NCBI RefSeq assembly: GCF_017589465.1
Contig: NZ_JAELYA010000009.1
Span: 178,737-242,736 of the forward strand
Direction of reading: 5' to 3'
DNA: 64,000 nt
Source of the DNA: Pseudomonas schmalbachii
GTDB taxonomy: Bacteria > Pseudomonadota > Gammaproteobacteria > Pseudomonadales > Pseudomonadaceae
The stretch's first letter is position 1. Every line of letters starts with the position of its first letter. This document shows, piece after piece, positions 56,022 to 64,000 of the stretch. The notes under the pieces are model-generated. The model was not told where the DNA came from and ran no database searches. It was given only the letters and a program-made list of their open reading frames with translations. The translations under genes and the position numbers were made by a program.

Positions 56022-56024
56022 TGG

Positions 56025-56309
56025 TCAGAGCAGCTCCGGCTCGACCATATCGCATTCGAAGGACAGCCAGCCGCCCTCCGGCCGGGCTTCGCCGCCGGTG
56101 ATCGGGCCGTAGTAGGCCAGGCCGTTGCTCAGGGTGATGCACACGTGGGTCGGCTCCTCGGGGGCATCCAGCTGGCCGTTGAAGTGCGCCTTGAACACGC
56201 CGGGGGAGAGGGTTTCCAGGCCGACGTTCACGCCGGCGTTGTCCACAGCCTCGGCTTCGCGTCCCCAGTGTTCCGCGCTGACCGTTACGGTGGCGGTGTC
56301 TTGATACAT
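56025..56309 (-). CDS. Small protein of unknown function (94 aa)
   Basis: 94-aa acidic protein, not recognised. Composition is protein-like (MYQDTATVTVSAEHWG, ETLSPGVFKAHFNGQL, WLSFECDMVEPELL), with alternating beta-type pattern, and no signal peptide or membrane segment. GGAG lies 8 nt before the ATG at 56309, good support for translation. It lies between sotB (convergent) and yaaA (same strand, 61 bp upstream). No function assigned. Confidence 0.7.
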   Translation of the reverse strand: MYQDTATVTVSAEHWGREAEAVDNAGVNVGLETLSPGVFKAHFNGQLDAPEEPTHVCITLSNGLAYYGPITGGEARPEGGWLSFECDMVEPELL

Positions 56310-56370
56310 GTTGTGGCTCCTTTGAGCGGAAAAGCCGGGCCGCTCTGTTGCGGCCCCGTTGAGTTTAGTG

Positions 56371-57150
56371 TCACGCCTCCGGCGTATCGCGCAGGAACAC
56401 CAGGCTGTCTTCCGTCGACTGTTCCGCGCTGAAGCGGTAGCCGGCGTAGTCGAAGTCCTTCAGCCCGGCCGGGTCGGTCAGGCGCTCCCTGATCACATAG
56501 CGCGCCATCATCCCGCGGGCCTTCTTGGCGTAGAAGCTGATGATCTTGTACTGGCCGTTCTTCAGGTCCTTGAACTCGGTGTCGATGATCCGCGCATTCA
56601 GCGCCTTGCGCTTCACCGCGCCGAAGTATTCGTTGGAGGCCAGGTTGAGCAGCACGTCGTCGCCCTGTTCGGCCAGCGCCTCGTTCAGCCAGCCGCTGAT
56701 GCGTTCGCCCCAGAAGGCATAGAGATCCTTGCCGCGCGGGTTGGCCAGCTTCGTGCCCATTTCCAGGCGATAGGGCTGCATCAGGTCGAGCGGCCGCAAC
56801 ACGCCGTACAGGCCGGAGAGCATGCGCAGGTGGCGCTGGGCGAAATCGAAGTCGTCTTCGGAGAAGTCCTCGGCGTGCATCCCGGTGTACACGTCGCCCT
56901 TGAACGCCAGCAGCGCCTGCTTGGCGTTCGCCGGGGTGAAGTCCGGGTGCCAACTGCCGAAGCGCGCGGCGTTCAGGCCGGCGAGCTTGTCGGACAGGCT
57001 CATCAGCCCGGCGATCTGCGCCGGGGTGAGTTCGCGGAGGATGCCGATCAGCTCCTGTGCATCGTCCAGGTGCAGCGGCAGCGTATGGCGCTCGGTAACG
57101 GGCGGGGTTTCGTAGTCCAGGGTCTTGGCGGGGGAAATCACCATCAGCAT
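56371..57150 (-). CDS. yaaA: Peroxide stress protein YaaA
   Basis: 259-aa YaaA/DUF328 protein; in E. coli it limits intracellular free iron during H2O2 stress and binds DNA. Landmarks: [14 protein letters not shown] at the N-terminus, [35 protein letters not shown] and [16 protein letters not shown] 57150 follows GAGGAG; the in-frame extension to 57207 is not conserved-looking. Confidence 0.93.
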   Translation of the reverse strand: MLMVISPAKTLDYETPPVTERHTLPLHLDDAQELIGILRELTPAQIAGLMSLSDKLAGLNAARFGSWHPDFTPANAKQALLAFKGDVYTGMHAEDFSEDDFDFAQRHLRMLSGLYGVLRPLDLMQPYRLEMGTKLANPRGKDLYAFWGERISGWLNEALAEQGDDVLLNLASNEYFGAVKRKALNARIIDTEFKDLKNGQYKIISFYAKKARGMMARYVIRERLTDPAGLKDFDYAGYRFSAEQSTEDSLVFLRDTPEA

Positions 57151-57227
57151 CGCGCGGTCTCCTCGAAGCGAGGGGCGATTGTAGGGATTCGAGCGCCGAG
57201 GCTCCACCTATGGAGACGATAGGTCGG

Positions 57228-58187
57228 TCAGCCCAGCCGCTGTTCCACCGGCACCTGCTCCATGCGCTTGAGCAGTTCACTCAGGAAGCAGCGCTCGGCC
57301 TGGGTGTGCTTCTGCTCGCGGTTCCACAGTACATGGATGTCCACGTCGGCCACGCCGTCGTCCGGCGGCAGCGCCCACAGGCGGCCCTGGGCGAGATCGT
57401 CGGCGACGATGTGCCGGGGCAGGCAGCCGATGCCGAAACCGCAATACACCAGGCGGCGGATTTCCTCGAGGCTGGGCGAGGAGGCCACCAGCTTGCCGGT
57501 GAAGCCCTGCTGGTCGCGGAAGATGGTCAGCGGCGAAAGCACTTCGCCGATCTGGTCGCTGGCGAAGGACACGTAGTCCTCGCCCAGCAGGTCGGCCAGG
57601 CGCAGGTCGCGGCGGCCGTAGAGGGCGTGGTGGCGGCCGCAGAAGAAGGCATAGCGCTGGCGCAGGAAGGTGCGTTGTTCCAGGCGGGGCGAGGGCAGGC
57701 GGCACAGCGCGAGGCCGAGGGTAGCGGTTTTCTGCTGCAACGAACTGAGTACGTCGGCGCTGCGCATCACTTCGATATCCAGTTCGACGCCGGGATGGGC
57801 GTGGTGGAAGTCGGTGAGGAAATCGTCATAGAAACCTGACTGGATGCGGCTGATGCTGAGCAGCCTCACCTTGCCGACAACCTGATCGGCCGGCTGCTCC
57901 AGCGCCGCCGCCAGGCGCGAGACATTGCCGTTGATGTCGCCGGCGATGCGCATGATTTCCTCGCCCAGCGCGGTGATCTCGAAGCGCGGCCCGCGCCGCT
58001 GCACCAGCGCGGCACCGAGCTGTTCCTCCAGCCGTCGCAACGCCTGGCTGACCGCCGGCTGGGTCAGGTGCAGGCGTGCGGCGGCGCGACTGATGCTGCG
58101 TTCCTGGCCAATCACCAGCCAGGTGCGCAGCAGGTTCCAGTCCAGCCGGTCATTGAGGAAGCGGCCGAGGCTTTCGCGGGGTTCCAC
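57228..58187 (-). CDS. LysR family transcriptional regulator
   Basis: 319-aa LysR-type regulator with N-terminal winged helix (about residues 17-75: NLLRTWLVIGQERSISRAAARL, TQPAVSQALRRLEEQLG) and effector-binding domain. GTG start at 58187 behind GGAG. It diverges from the MHS symporter gene across 168 bp containing a perfect LysR-type box at 58230-58244, so it probably controls the transporter/amidohydrolase/deacetylase genes to its right. Confidence 0.87.
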   Translation of the reverse strand: MEPRESLGRFLNDRLDWNLLRTWLVIGQERSISRAAARLHLTQPAVSQALRRLEEQLGAALVQRRGPRFEITALGEEIMRIAGDINGNVSRLAAALEQPADQVVGKVRLLSISRIQSGFYDDFLTDFHHAHPGVELDIEVMRSADVLSSLQQKTATLGLALCRLPSPRLEQRTFLRQRYAFFCGRHHALYGRRDLRLADLLGEDYVSFASDQIGEVLSPLTIFRDQQGFTGKLVASSPSLEEIRRLVYCGFGIGCLPRHIVADDLAQGRLWALPPDDGVADVDIHVLWNREQKHTQAERCFLSELLKRMEQVPVEQRLG

Positions 58188-58229
58188 AGGGCGGTCTCCA
58201 TTCGGAAATCGGTTGATTATAAGCGGTGG

Positions 58230-58244
58230 TTATTCTTTGAATAA
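58230..58244. promoter_or_regulatory. LysR-type operator in the divergent LysR/MHS promoter
   Basis: TTATTCTTTGAATAA, a perfect 6-3-6 palindrome matching T-N11-A, in an AT-rich stretch between the LysR gene and the MHS symporter gene. Related GATTAT/ATAATC half-sites flank it. Confidence 0.6.
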
Positions 58245-58355
58245 CGATTAGAAAATTGACTGATTATCGCTGTGGCGGCGATAAAGTCCACAGGCGCCAA
58301 GAGCGCCCTCCGCACTGCCCCTGGGCTAGAACAACTGACAAGATCGGAGCCTGAG

Positions 58356-59645
58356 ATGTCCCAGCCATCGCCACAGCCGGTTCGTGCCGCCACGGCCGCC
58401 TTCATCGGTACCATGATCGAGTGGTACGACTTCTATATCTACGCCACCGCCGCCGCACTGGTTTTCGGCCAGTTGTTCTTCCCCTCCGAGAGTCGCTTCC
58501 TCAGCACCATGGCCGCCTTCGGCACCTTCGCCGTGGGCTTCTTCGCCCGTCCGCTGGGTGGACTGATCTTCGGCCACCTGGGCGATCGCATCGGGCGCAA
58601 GAAGGCGCTGCTGGTCACTCTCGTGATGATGGGGGTGGCGACGGTGTGCATCGGCCTGCTGCCGACCCACGCGCAGATCGGCGTGGCCGCTCCCGTGCTG
58701 CTGGTGATCCTGCGCATCGTCCAGGGCATCGCCGTGGGAGGCGAGTGGGGCGGTGCCGTGCTGATGGCGGGCGAACACGCGCCCAGCGGCCGGCGCACCT
58801 TCTTCGCCTCCTTCGCCCAGCTGGGCAGTCCGGCGGGGCTGATCCTTTCCCTGCTGGCATTCAAGGCCGTCACCAGCATGGACAGCGAGACCTTCCTCGA
58901 CTGGGGCTGGCGGCTGCCGTTCCTCGCCAGTTCGGCGCTGCTGATCGTCGGCCTGGCGATCCGCCTGGGCGTCAACGAGTCGCCGGAGTTCGCCCGCATC
59001 CAGCAGCAGTCGCGCCAGCACAAGCTGCCGGCGCTGGAGGTGGTGCGCAGTTCCTGGCGCACCTTGCTGCTGTGCATCGGCGCCAACACCATCGGTATCG
59101 CCGGTGTCTATTTCACCAACACCTTCATGATTTCCTACACCACCCAGAACCTGCAGATCGACCGTGCGCTGATCCTCGACTGCCTGTTCTACGTGGCGAT
59201 CATCCAGTTCTGCGTGCAGCCGCTGGCGGCGCGCCTGGCCGAAACCATGGGCGCGGCGCGCTTCCTCAAGCTGGCGGCGCTGCTGGCGGTGGCTTCGCCG
59301 TACCCGATGTTCCTGCTGGTCAGCCAGGGTAGCGCCACGGCGATCATCCTCGGCATCGCCACGGCGGTGGTGTGCATGGCCAGCTTCTATTCGGTGATCG
59401 CCGGCTTCGTCAGCGAGGTGTTCGACGCCCGGGTGCGTTACTCGGCGATCTCCATCGCGTACCAGGTCTGCGGCGCCATCGCCGGTGGCCTCACGCCGCT
59501 GATAGGCACCTTCCTGGCGCACCGTTTCGACGGCCAGTGGCTGCCGCTGGCGCTGTTCTATTCCCTGCTGGCCGCCCTCTCGCTGCTGTGCATCGTCGGT
59601 CTCGACCGCCGTCTGCGCGTAGGCACCGCAACGGCCACCGCCTGA
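58356..59645 (+). CDS. MFS metabolite:H+ symporter (MHS family)
   Basis: 429-aa, 12-segment transporter of the MHS group. Typical motifs: AAFIGTMIEWYDFYIYATAAAL at helix 1, GGLIFGHLGDRIGRKKAL in loop 2-3, and GIAVGGEWGGAVLMAGEHAP. Members import carboxylates, betaines or amino-acid-like compounds. ATG 58356 follows GGAG. The two following genes encode amide-cleaving enzymes and are closely spaced (18 and 12 bp), suggesting an operon for uptake and hydrolysis of an amide. Confidence 0.87.
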   Translation: MSQPSPQPVRAATAAFIGTMIEWYDFYIYATAAALVFGQLFFPSESRFLSTMAAFGTFAVGFFARPLGGLIFGHLGDRIGRKKALLVTLVMMGVATVCIGLLPTHAQIGVAAPVLLVILRIVQGIAVGGEWGGAVLMAGEHAPSGRRTFFASFAQLGSPAGLILSLLAFKAVTSMDSETFLDWGWRLPFLASSALLIVGLAIRLGVNESPEFARIQQQSRQHKLPALEVVRSSWRTLLLCIGANTIGIAGVYFTNTFMISYTTQNLQIDRALILDCLFYVAIIQFCVQPLAARLAETMGAARFLKLAALLAVASPYPMFLLVSQGSATAIILGIATAVVCMASFYSVIAGFVSEVFDARVRYSAISIAYQVCGAIAGGLTPLIGTFLAHRFDGQWLPLALFYSLLAALSLLCIVGLDRRLRVGTATATA

Positions 59646-59663
59646 TTCCGTAAGGAGAGATTG

Positions 59664-60893
59664 ATGCTGAAGATCGATGGTGCTCGCCTGTGGGCGAGCC
59701 TGATGGACATGGCCCGGGTTGGCGCAACGGCCCGTGGCGGCTCCCGCCGTCTGGCGCTGAGCGAAGAAGACCGCGCCGGTCGCGAGCTGTTCGAAGGCTG
59801 GTGCCGCGATGCCGGCCTGAGCCTGCGCCGCGACGCGGTGGGCAATCTGTTCGCCCGTCGTGCCGGCGAGGACGATGGCCTCGACCCGGTGGTGATGGGC
59901 AGCCATCTCGATACCCAGCCCGAGGGCGGCCGTTTCGATGGCGTGTACGGTGTGCTGGCCGGACTCGAGGTCTTGCGTACGCTGAACGACAGGCAGATCC
60001 GTACCCGCCGCCCGCTGGAAGTAGCGGTATGGACCAACGAGGAAGGCGCGCGCTTCACCCCGGCGATGCTCGGCTCGGCGGCCTTCACCGGGGCCATGGC
60101 GCCGGAAGCTGCGCTGGCCTCGCGGGATAGCGACGGCGTCAGTGTCGGCGAGGCGTTGCAGGCGCTCGGCTGGCAGGGCGATCTGCCGTTGGGCCGGCGC
60201 CTGGATGCCTACTTCGAGGCGCACATCGAGCAGGGCCCGATCCTGGAGGACAACGCCATCGACGTCGGTGTGGTCACCGGCGGCCAGGCGATCCGCTGGC
60301 TGGACGTACGAGTCACGGGACAGGCCGCCCACGCCGGCACCACGCCGATGCCGCTGCGCCACGATGCACTGTTCGGCGCGGCGGAAATGATCCAGGCCCT
60401 GGAGGTGCTGGCGCAGCGTTTCGCGCCCCACGGGCTGGTGACGGTCGGCCAGCTGGAAATCGCCAAATCTTCGCGCAATACCATCGCCGGCCTGCTGGAC
60501 TTCACCATCGACCTGCGCCATCACCGCGACGACGTGATAGCCGCCATGGAGCAGGAGGCCCGTGCGCTGCTCGAAGCCATCGCTGCACGACGCGAGCTGG
60601 GACTGCAGATCGGCGTGCACTGGATCAGCCCGGCCACGCCTTTCGACGCCGATTGCGTCGGCCATGTGCGCGAGGCGGTGCAGGCGCTGGGCTATTCGCA
60701 CCAGGACATCGTCAGCGGAGCCGGCCACGACGCCATCCACCTGGCGCGCGCCTGCCCGACGGCGATGGTGTTCATTCCCTGTGTCGGCGGACTCAGCCAC
60801 AACGAAGCCGAAGACGTGATTCCCGAGCAGGCCACCCAGGGCGCCGATGTTCTGCTCAATGCCGTGCTGGCCCGCGCCGGCCGTACCGACTGA
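59664..60893 (+). CDS. M20-type Zn-dependent amidohydrolase (N-carbamoyl-amino-acid / allantoate amidohydrolase family)
   Basis: 409-aa metallo-amidohydrolase. Metal-site motifs are clear: MGSHLDTQPEGGRFDGVYG (first His and bridging Asp), WTNEEGARF (catalytic Glu pair), AHIEQGPILE and HAGTTPMPLRHDA; the C-terminal His is in GGLSHNEAED. Family members hydrolyse N-carbamoyl amino acids, ureidoglycolate-type compounds or allantoate; the substrate here is not determined. ATG 59664 follows AAGGAGAG. Confidence 0.87.
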   Translation: MLKIDGARLWASLMDMARVGATARGGSRRLALSEEDRAGRELFEGWCRDAGLSLRRDAVGNLFARRAGEDDGLDPVVMGSHLDTQPEGGRFDGVYGVLAGLEVLRTLNDRQIRTRRPLEVAVWTNEEGARFTPAMLGSAAFTGAMAPEAALASRDSDGVSVGEALQALGWQGDLPLGRRLDAYFEAHIEQGPILEDNAIDVGVVTGGQAIRWLDVRVTGQAAHAGTTPMPLRHDALFGAAEMIQALEVLAQRFAPHGLVTVGQLEIAKSSRNTIAGLLDFTIDLRHHRDDVIAAMEQEARALLEAIAARRELGLQIGVHWISPATPFDADCVGHVREAVQALGYSHQDIVSGAGHDAIHLARACPTAMVFIPCVGGLSHNEAEDVIPEQATQGADVLLNAVLARAGRTD

Positions 60894-60905
60894 CAGGAGA
60901 TTGCC

Positions 60906-61922
60906 GTGCTGACGTTCTTCCATCCCGAACAGCTGCTGCACCTGCCGCGCAGCTATTTCTCCCGTGGCCAGATGCGCACCCCGCAGGAGGTGCCGGAGCG
61001 CGCCGAACGGCTGCTGAAGGCGGTGGGGGCGATGGGGTTCCCGATCCTGGCGCCAGACGACTTCGGTCGCCAGCCCCTGCTGGCCGCGCACAGCGAGGCG
61101 TACCTGGACTTCCTCGAACACGCCTACCAGCGCTGGCACGACGTGCCGGAGGACTGGGGTGACGAGGTGATGTCCAATGTGTTCATCCGCGAGGGCAATC
61201 CGCTGCGCGGTGTCCTTGCCCAGGCGGCACGCTATCTGGCCGATGGCAGTTGCCCGGTGGGCGAGCACACCTGGCGCTCGGCCTACTGGTCGGCGCAGAG
61301 CGCGGTTGCCGCGGCGCGCCAGGTGCGAGACGGCGAACCGGCCGCCTATGCCCTGTGCCGCCCACCGGGGCACCACGCACGGGAAGAGGGCGCCGGAGGC
61401 TTCTGCTACCTGAACAACGCCGCCATCGCCGCGGCGGAGCTGCGCCATCGCTTCGACAGGGTCGCCATCCTCGATACCGACATGCACCACGGCCAGGGCA
61501 TCCAGGAGATCTTCTATGGCCGCGACGACGTGCTCTATGTGTCGGTGCACGGCGATCCGACCAACTTCTACCCGGTGGTCGCCGGCTTCGACGACGAGCG
61601 TGGCGAAGGGCAGGGCGAAGGCTTCAATCTCAACCTGCCGATGCCGCATGGCGCGAGCGAAGAGGACTTCTTCGCGCAGGTGGGCACAGCGCTGAAGGCG
61701 GTGCGCGAATTCGGTGCGCAGGCACTGGTGCTGTCGCTGGGTTTCGACATCTACCGGGAGGACCCGCAGTCCAAGGTGGCCGTGAGCACCGAGGGCTTTG
61801 GCCGGCTGGGTCGCGAGGTCGCCGCGCTGGGGCTGCCGCAGGTCATCGTGCAGGAAGGCGGGTATCACCTGCAGACGCTGGAACGAAACGCGCAGGCGTT
61901 CTTCGACGGGCTGAAGGGCTGA
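60906..61922 (+). CDS. Acetylpolyamine amidohydrolase-like protein (histone deacetylase family)
   Basis: 338-aa zinc deacetylase of the class II HDAC/acetylpolyamine amidohydrolase type. Visible: general-base His pair in RPPGHHA (156-157), zinc ligands in LDTDMHHG (about D192, H194) and LSLGFD (about D281), and the EGGYH loop with the transition-state region near the C-terminus. GTG start at 60906 behind AGGAG. Twelve bp after the M20 gene; together with the MHS transporter this suggests uptake and deacylation of an N-acyl amine or polyamine. Confidence 0.87.
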   Translation: MLTFFHPEQLLHLPRSYFSRGQMRTPQEVPERAERLLKAVGAMGFPILAPDDFGRQPLLAAHSEAYLDFLEHAYQRWHDVPEDWGDEVMSNVFIREGNPLRGVLAQAARYLADGSCPVGEHTWRSAYWSAQSAVAAARQVRDGEPAAYALCRPPGHHAREEGAGGFCYLNNAAIAAAELRHRFDRVAILDTDMHHGQGIQEIFYGRDDVLYVSVHGDPTNFYPVVAGFDDERGEGQGEGFNLNLPMPHGASEEDFFAQVGTALKAVREFGAQALVLSLGFDIYREDPQSKVAVSTEGFGRLGREVAALGLPQVIVQEGGYHLQTLERNAQAFFDGLKG

Positions 61923-62230
61923 GGCGAAAGGGTGGGTAGCGGGTTTGCGGGAGGTCAGACTCTTAAAACTAACGCTCCGCGAATCCCCCGCCAAGGTATT
62001 TCGTCGTAGGACGAAAAAAAGATTCTTGAGAAGGAAAAAGACTTTTTATCGTCATGTTTTTTCCTGTATTTCTGGATTCGTAGACCGCCGAACCCTGCAG
62101 ACAGGTGGCGGCCCCGGCCCGTCACTTGCTTGCTTCGCTCTCGAGCCTCCTCGAGAGTCGGCGGCTCACCGCGCGGCGGAGCGCTGTCATGGCATTCCGT
62201 CGTAACCTTCCAAGAAGAGGTGACCCGCGT
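61923..62230. other. Gene-free stretch with AT-rich segment before phoH
   Basis: No gene is supported here. Bases about 61965-62080 are markedly more AT-rich than the surroundings (runs of A and T, for example GAAAAAAAGATTC). A perfect hairpin TTTCGTC-GTAG-GACGAAA lies at 62001-62018; it is followed by A residues on the plus strand, so it is not an intrinsic terminator in that sense. The right part returns to high GC and carries CGAGCCTCCTCGAG-type palindromes. Likely the phoH promoter/leader region. Confidence 0.5.
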
Positions 62231-63622
62231 ATGGATGACCACGGACGTTCCAGACCTACCAAGCCCACCCTCTACGTCCTCGATACCAACGTTCTGATCC
62301 ACGACCCCAACGCACTGCTGAACTTCCAGGAGCACCACGTCGCCATCCCGATGACGGTGCTGGAGGAACTGGACAAGCTGAAGGCCGGAAAGCACACCAT
62401 AGCCGCGGAATGCCGCCAGGCGATCCGCCTGATCGATCAGGTACTGGGCGAAGCCTCGCCGGAGGAAGTGGAGGAGGGGGTTCCGATCCAGCGGGGCAAG
62501 AGCGGGCCGTGCGGCAGTCTGTCGATCCTCATGAGCAAGCGTGCCGAGCCGATCACCTGGCTGCCCGAACACCTCAACGACAACCGCATCATCAACCAGT
62601 TGGTGGAGCTGCAGAGCCGCCACAACGCCAAGCGCGTGGTGCTGGTGACCAAGGACATCAACATGCGCCTGAAGGCGCGCGCCTGCGGGGTGGCTGCGGA
62701 GGACTACCACACCGACCAGCTGATCGACGACGTCAACCTGCTGCCCCGTGGCTACCACTCGCTGAACGGTTCGTTCTGGGATCGCGTCAGCACCGTCGAG
62801 ACCCGCCAGGACCACGGCCGCACCTGGCACCGCGTGCAGCTCACCGACAACCTGCCGGCCGTGCACATCAACGAGTTCATCGTCGACGAGCAGGGCTTCG
62901 TCGGCTGGATCAAGGGCATCGAGCAGGACGAACTGCTGATCCTCGACCTGCACCAGGAGCCGCTGCTGCACCAGGAAGCCTGGGGCCTGCGCCCGCGCGA
63001 CGTGTACCAGTCGCTGGCGCTGTATGCGCTGCTCGATCCGGACATCCATCTGGTCAACCTGTCCGGCGCCGCCGGCTCGGGCAAGACCATCCTCGCCCTG
63101 GCCGCCGCTATCGAGCAGACCATGGTCAACAAGCGCTACCGGCGCATCATCGCCACCCGCAGCGTGCAGGGGCTGGACGAGGACATCGGCTTCCTGCCGG
63201 GCACCGAGGCGGAGAAGATGGAACCCTGGCTCGGCGCTATTACCGACAACCTCGAAGCGCTGCATTCCGATGACGAGTGCACCCACGGCAGCGTCGACTA
63301 CATCCTCAGCAAGGTGCCGCTGCAGTTCAAATCGCTGAACTACATCCGCGGACGCAGCTTCCAGCAGAGCCTGATCCTCATCGACGAGTGCCAGAACCTC
63401 ACGCCGCACCAGATGAAGACCATCATCACCCGCGCCGGCAACGGCTCGAAGGTGATCTGCCTGGGCAACCTGGCGCAGATCGACACTCCCTACCTGTCCG
63501 CCACCAGCTCCGGCCTGACCTACCTGACCGAACGCTTCAAGGACTTCCCCCACGGCGTGCACGTGACCCTGCAAGGGGTGCCGCGCTCGGTGCTGGCGGA
63601 GTTCGCCGAGGCACATCTCTGA
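62231..63622 (+). CDS. PhoH family protein with N-terminal PIN domain (PhoH2 type)
   Basis: 463-aa PIN-PhoH fusion. The PIN nuclease domain starts TLYVLDTNVLIHDPNALLNF (catalytic Asp about D18) and includes VLEELDKLK and VTKDINMRLKA. The C-terminal PhoH ATPase has Walker A GAAGSGKT (279-286), SVQGLDEDIGFLPG and Walker B LILIDECQNLTPHQMK. PhoH2 proteins have RNA helicase and ribonuclease activities. ATG 62231 follows GAGGTG; the in-frame extension to 62105 is not conserved-looking. Confidence 0.92.
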   Translation: MDDHGRSRPTKPTLYVLDTNVLIHDPNALLNFQEHHVAIPMTVLEELDKLKAGKHTIAAECRQAIRLIDQVLGEASPEEVEEGVPIQRGKSGPCGSLSILMSKRAEPITWLPEHLNDNRIINQLVELQSRHNAKRVVLVTKDINMRLKARACGVAAEDYHTDQLIDDVNLLPRGYHSLNGSFWDRVSTVETRQDHGRTWHRVQLTDNLPAVHINEFIVDEQGFVGWIKGIEQDELLILDLHQEPLLHQEAWGLRPRDVYQSLALYALLDPDIHLVNLSGAAGSGKTILALAAAIEQTMVNKRYRRIIATRSVQGLDEDIGFLPGTEAEKMEPWLGAITDNLEALHSDDECTHGSVDYILSKVPLQFKSLNYIRGRSFQQSLILIDECQNLTPHQMKTIITRAGNGSKVICLGNLAQIDTPYLSATSSGLTYLTERFKDFPHGVHVTLQGVPRSVLAEFAEAHL

Positions 63623-63641
63623 CGCACATGGCCCGCTCCTT

Positions 63642-63868
63642 CCGTAGGAGCAACTGTCTTTGCATTGTCGCGAGGCTACCCCCTCACCCTAACCCTCTCC
63701 CTCAAGGGAGAGGGGACTCTTCGGAGTTGCCGGCTGGCACGGCATATCACCCGACGCAGTGGTGCCCCCTCTCCCTCCGGGAGAGGGTTGGGGTGAGGGA
63801 GTCGCAACGCTTGTCCATCGCCCCGGCCCCGAGACAAGGTGGAAATGCTTCGCGATTTCCACCCTACG
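63642..63868. repeat. Repeat cluster downstream of phoH
   Basis: Contains a GTAGGAGC half-REP (63643), a long double palindrome CCCTCACCCTAACCCTCTCC ... GAGAGGGTTGGGGTGAGGG (63679-63801, each arm itself a CTCTCCC/GGGAGAG hairpin), and GGTGGAAATGCTTCGCG to TTTCCACCCTACG (63838-63867), the inverse of the copy at 33505. It separates phoH from the partial transposase. Confidence 0.8.
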
Positions 63869-63897
63869 CTCTCGCCATACCTGTAGGAGATTCTATG

Positions 63898-64000
63898 TCA
63901 ATGGGGCTTCGCCTCCTGGGGGTGATAAGCCGTCTGCGTCTGCATCAGGGCAAAGGCTATCCGGGCTAATTTGCGGGCCAAAATGGTCAGGGCCTCGGTC
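63898..64000 (-). CDS. IS110-family transposase, C-terminal fragment (runs off the window)
   Basis: The last 33 codons of a minus-strand frame ending at TGA 63900-63898: TEALTILARKLARIAFALMQ and onward to QEAKPH. The pattern (ALxxLARKLxRIAFAL) matches the C-terminal end of IS110/IS1111-type DEDD transposases. The rest lies beyond 64000, so whether the gene is intact cannot be seen. Upstream repeats would lie just outside the element end. Confidence 0.7.
   Translation of the reverse strand, partial: TEALTILARKLARIAFALMQTQTAYHPQEAKPH

Noticed and set aside
58326..61994. Long minus-strand open frame (1222 codons)
   Set aside because: Antisense of the MHS, M20 and deacetylase genes, all of which have clear family motifs and ribosome sites on the plus strand.
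62001..62018. Hairpin TTTCGTC-GTAG-GACGAAA as a terminator for the deacetylase operon
   Set aside because: On the plus strand it is followed by A residues, not T; on the minus strand no T-run follows either.
26..63868. Dispersed repeats considered as CRISPR arrays
   Set aside because: Copies are scattered, palindromic and single or paired; there is no regular spacer pattern and no cas gene.
1..64000. tRNA, rRNA or phage genes
   Set aside because: No cloverleaf-like sequence, rRNA motif or phage structural/integrase protein was recognised anywhere in the window.

Overview
The window is 64 kb of GC-rich bacterial chromosome that reads as a Pseudomonas of the P. aeruginosa / nitroreducens / citronellolis kind. 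This is inferred from protein content and from several families of dispersed palindromic repeats, not from a marker gene. No rRNA or tRNA gene was seen. About half of the window (13.5-40.3 kb) is one aerobic (late cobalt insertion) vitamin B12 locus.

Layout. 0-4 kb: a polyamine/aminobutyraldehyde unit (LysR regulator, PatD-like dehydrogenase, YdcS-like binding protein). 4.3-7.9 kb: two tandem DUF533 proteins, an M48 lipoprotein protease and an SDR-type protein. 8-13.5 kb: a GDT1-type metal exporter behind a yybP-ykoY (Mn2+) riboswitch, a LysP-like lysine permease, RsmC, a 2-hydroxyacid dehydrogenase and a LysE-type exporter. 13.5-40.3 kb: B12 genes in five transcription units. These are cobW-cobN-chlI/D-cobF (minus), cbtB-cbtA-cobE-cobM (plus), a ten-gene run cobO-cobB-bluB-cbiB-cobD-cobQ-cobU-cobT-cobC-cobS (plus), cobL-cobK (minus) and cobG-cobH-cobI-cobJ (plus). 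Four of the five are preceded by a cobalamin riboswitch. Together they cover the route from precorrin-2 to cobalamin plus cobalt uptake; uroporphyrinogen methyltransferase and a CobR-type reductase were not seen here.

40.5-44.6 kb: MFS transporter, sugar-phosphate-isomerase-like TIM barrel and a MocR/PdxR-type regulator. 44.7-54.5 kb: thiolase, AlkK-like acyl-CoA ligase, a DUF1302/DUF1329 envelope pair and a large MalT-like LuxR regulator. The divergent thiolase/ligase promoter and the DUF1302 promoter share a conserved site. 54.8-61.9 kb: SotB-like efflux pump, a small unknown protein, YaaA, and a LysR-controlled set (MHS symporter, M20 amidohydrolase, acetylpolyamine-amidohydrolase-like protein). 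62.2-64 kb: a PIN-PhoH ATPase and, at the edge, the C-terminus of an IS110-family transposase.

Most interesting signals: (1) a complete -1 programmed-frameshift cassette (A AAA AAG, 6-nt spacer, 7-bp hairpin) joining the ChlI-like AAA+ gene to a VWA frame, so one gene probably yields both small cobaltochelatase subunits beside CobN; (2) a 163-bp palindromic element inserted in the variable loop of a cobalamin riboswitch, leaving the conserved aptamer blocks in place; (3) this element and two others (12.5 kb and 20.9 kb) have unrelated terminal inverted repeats but share one internal core, suggesting a compound non-coding element family; (4) two cobalamin riboswitches fired back-to-back from promoters whose -35 boxes form one palindrome.
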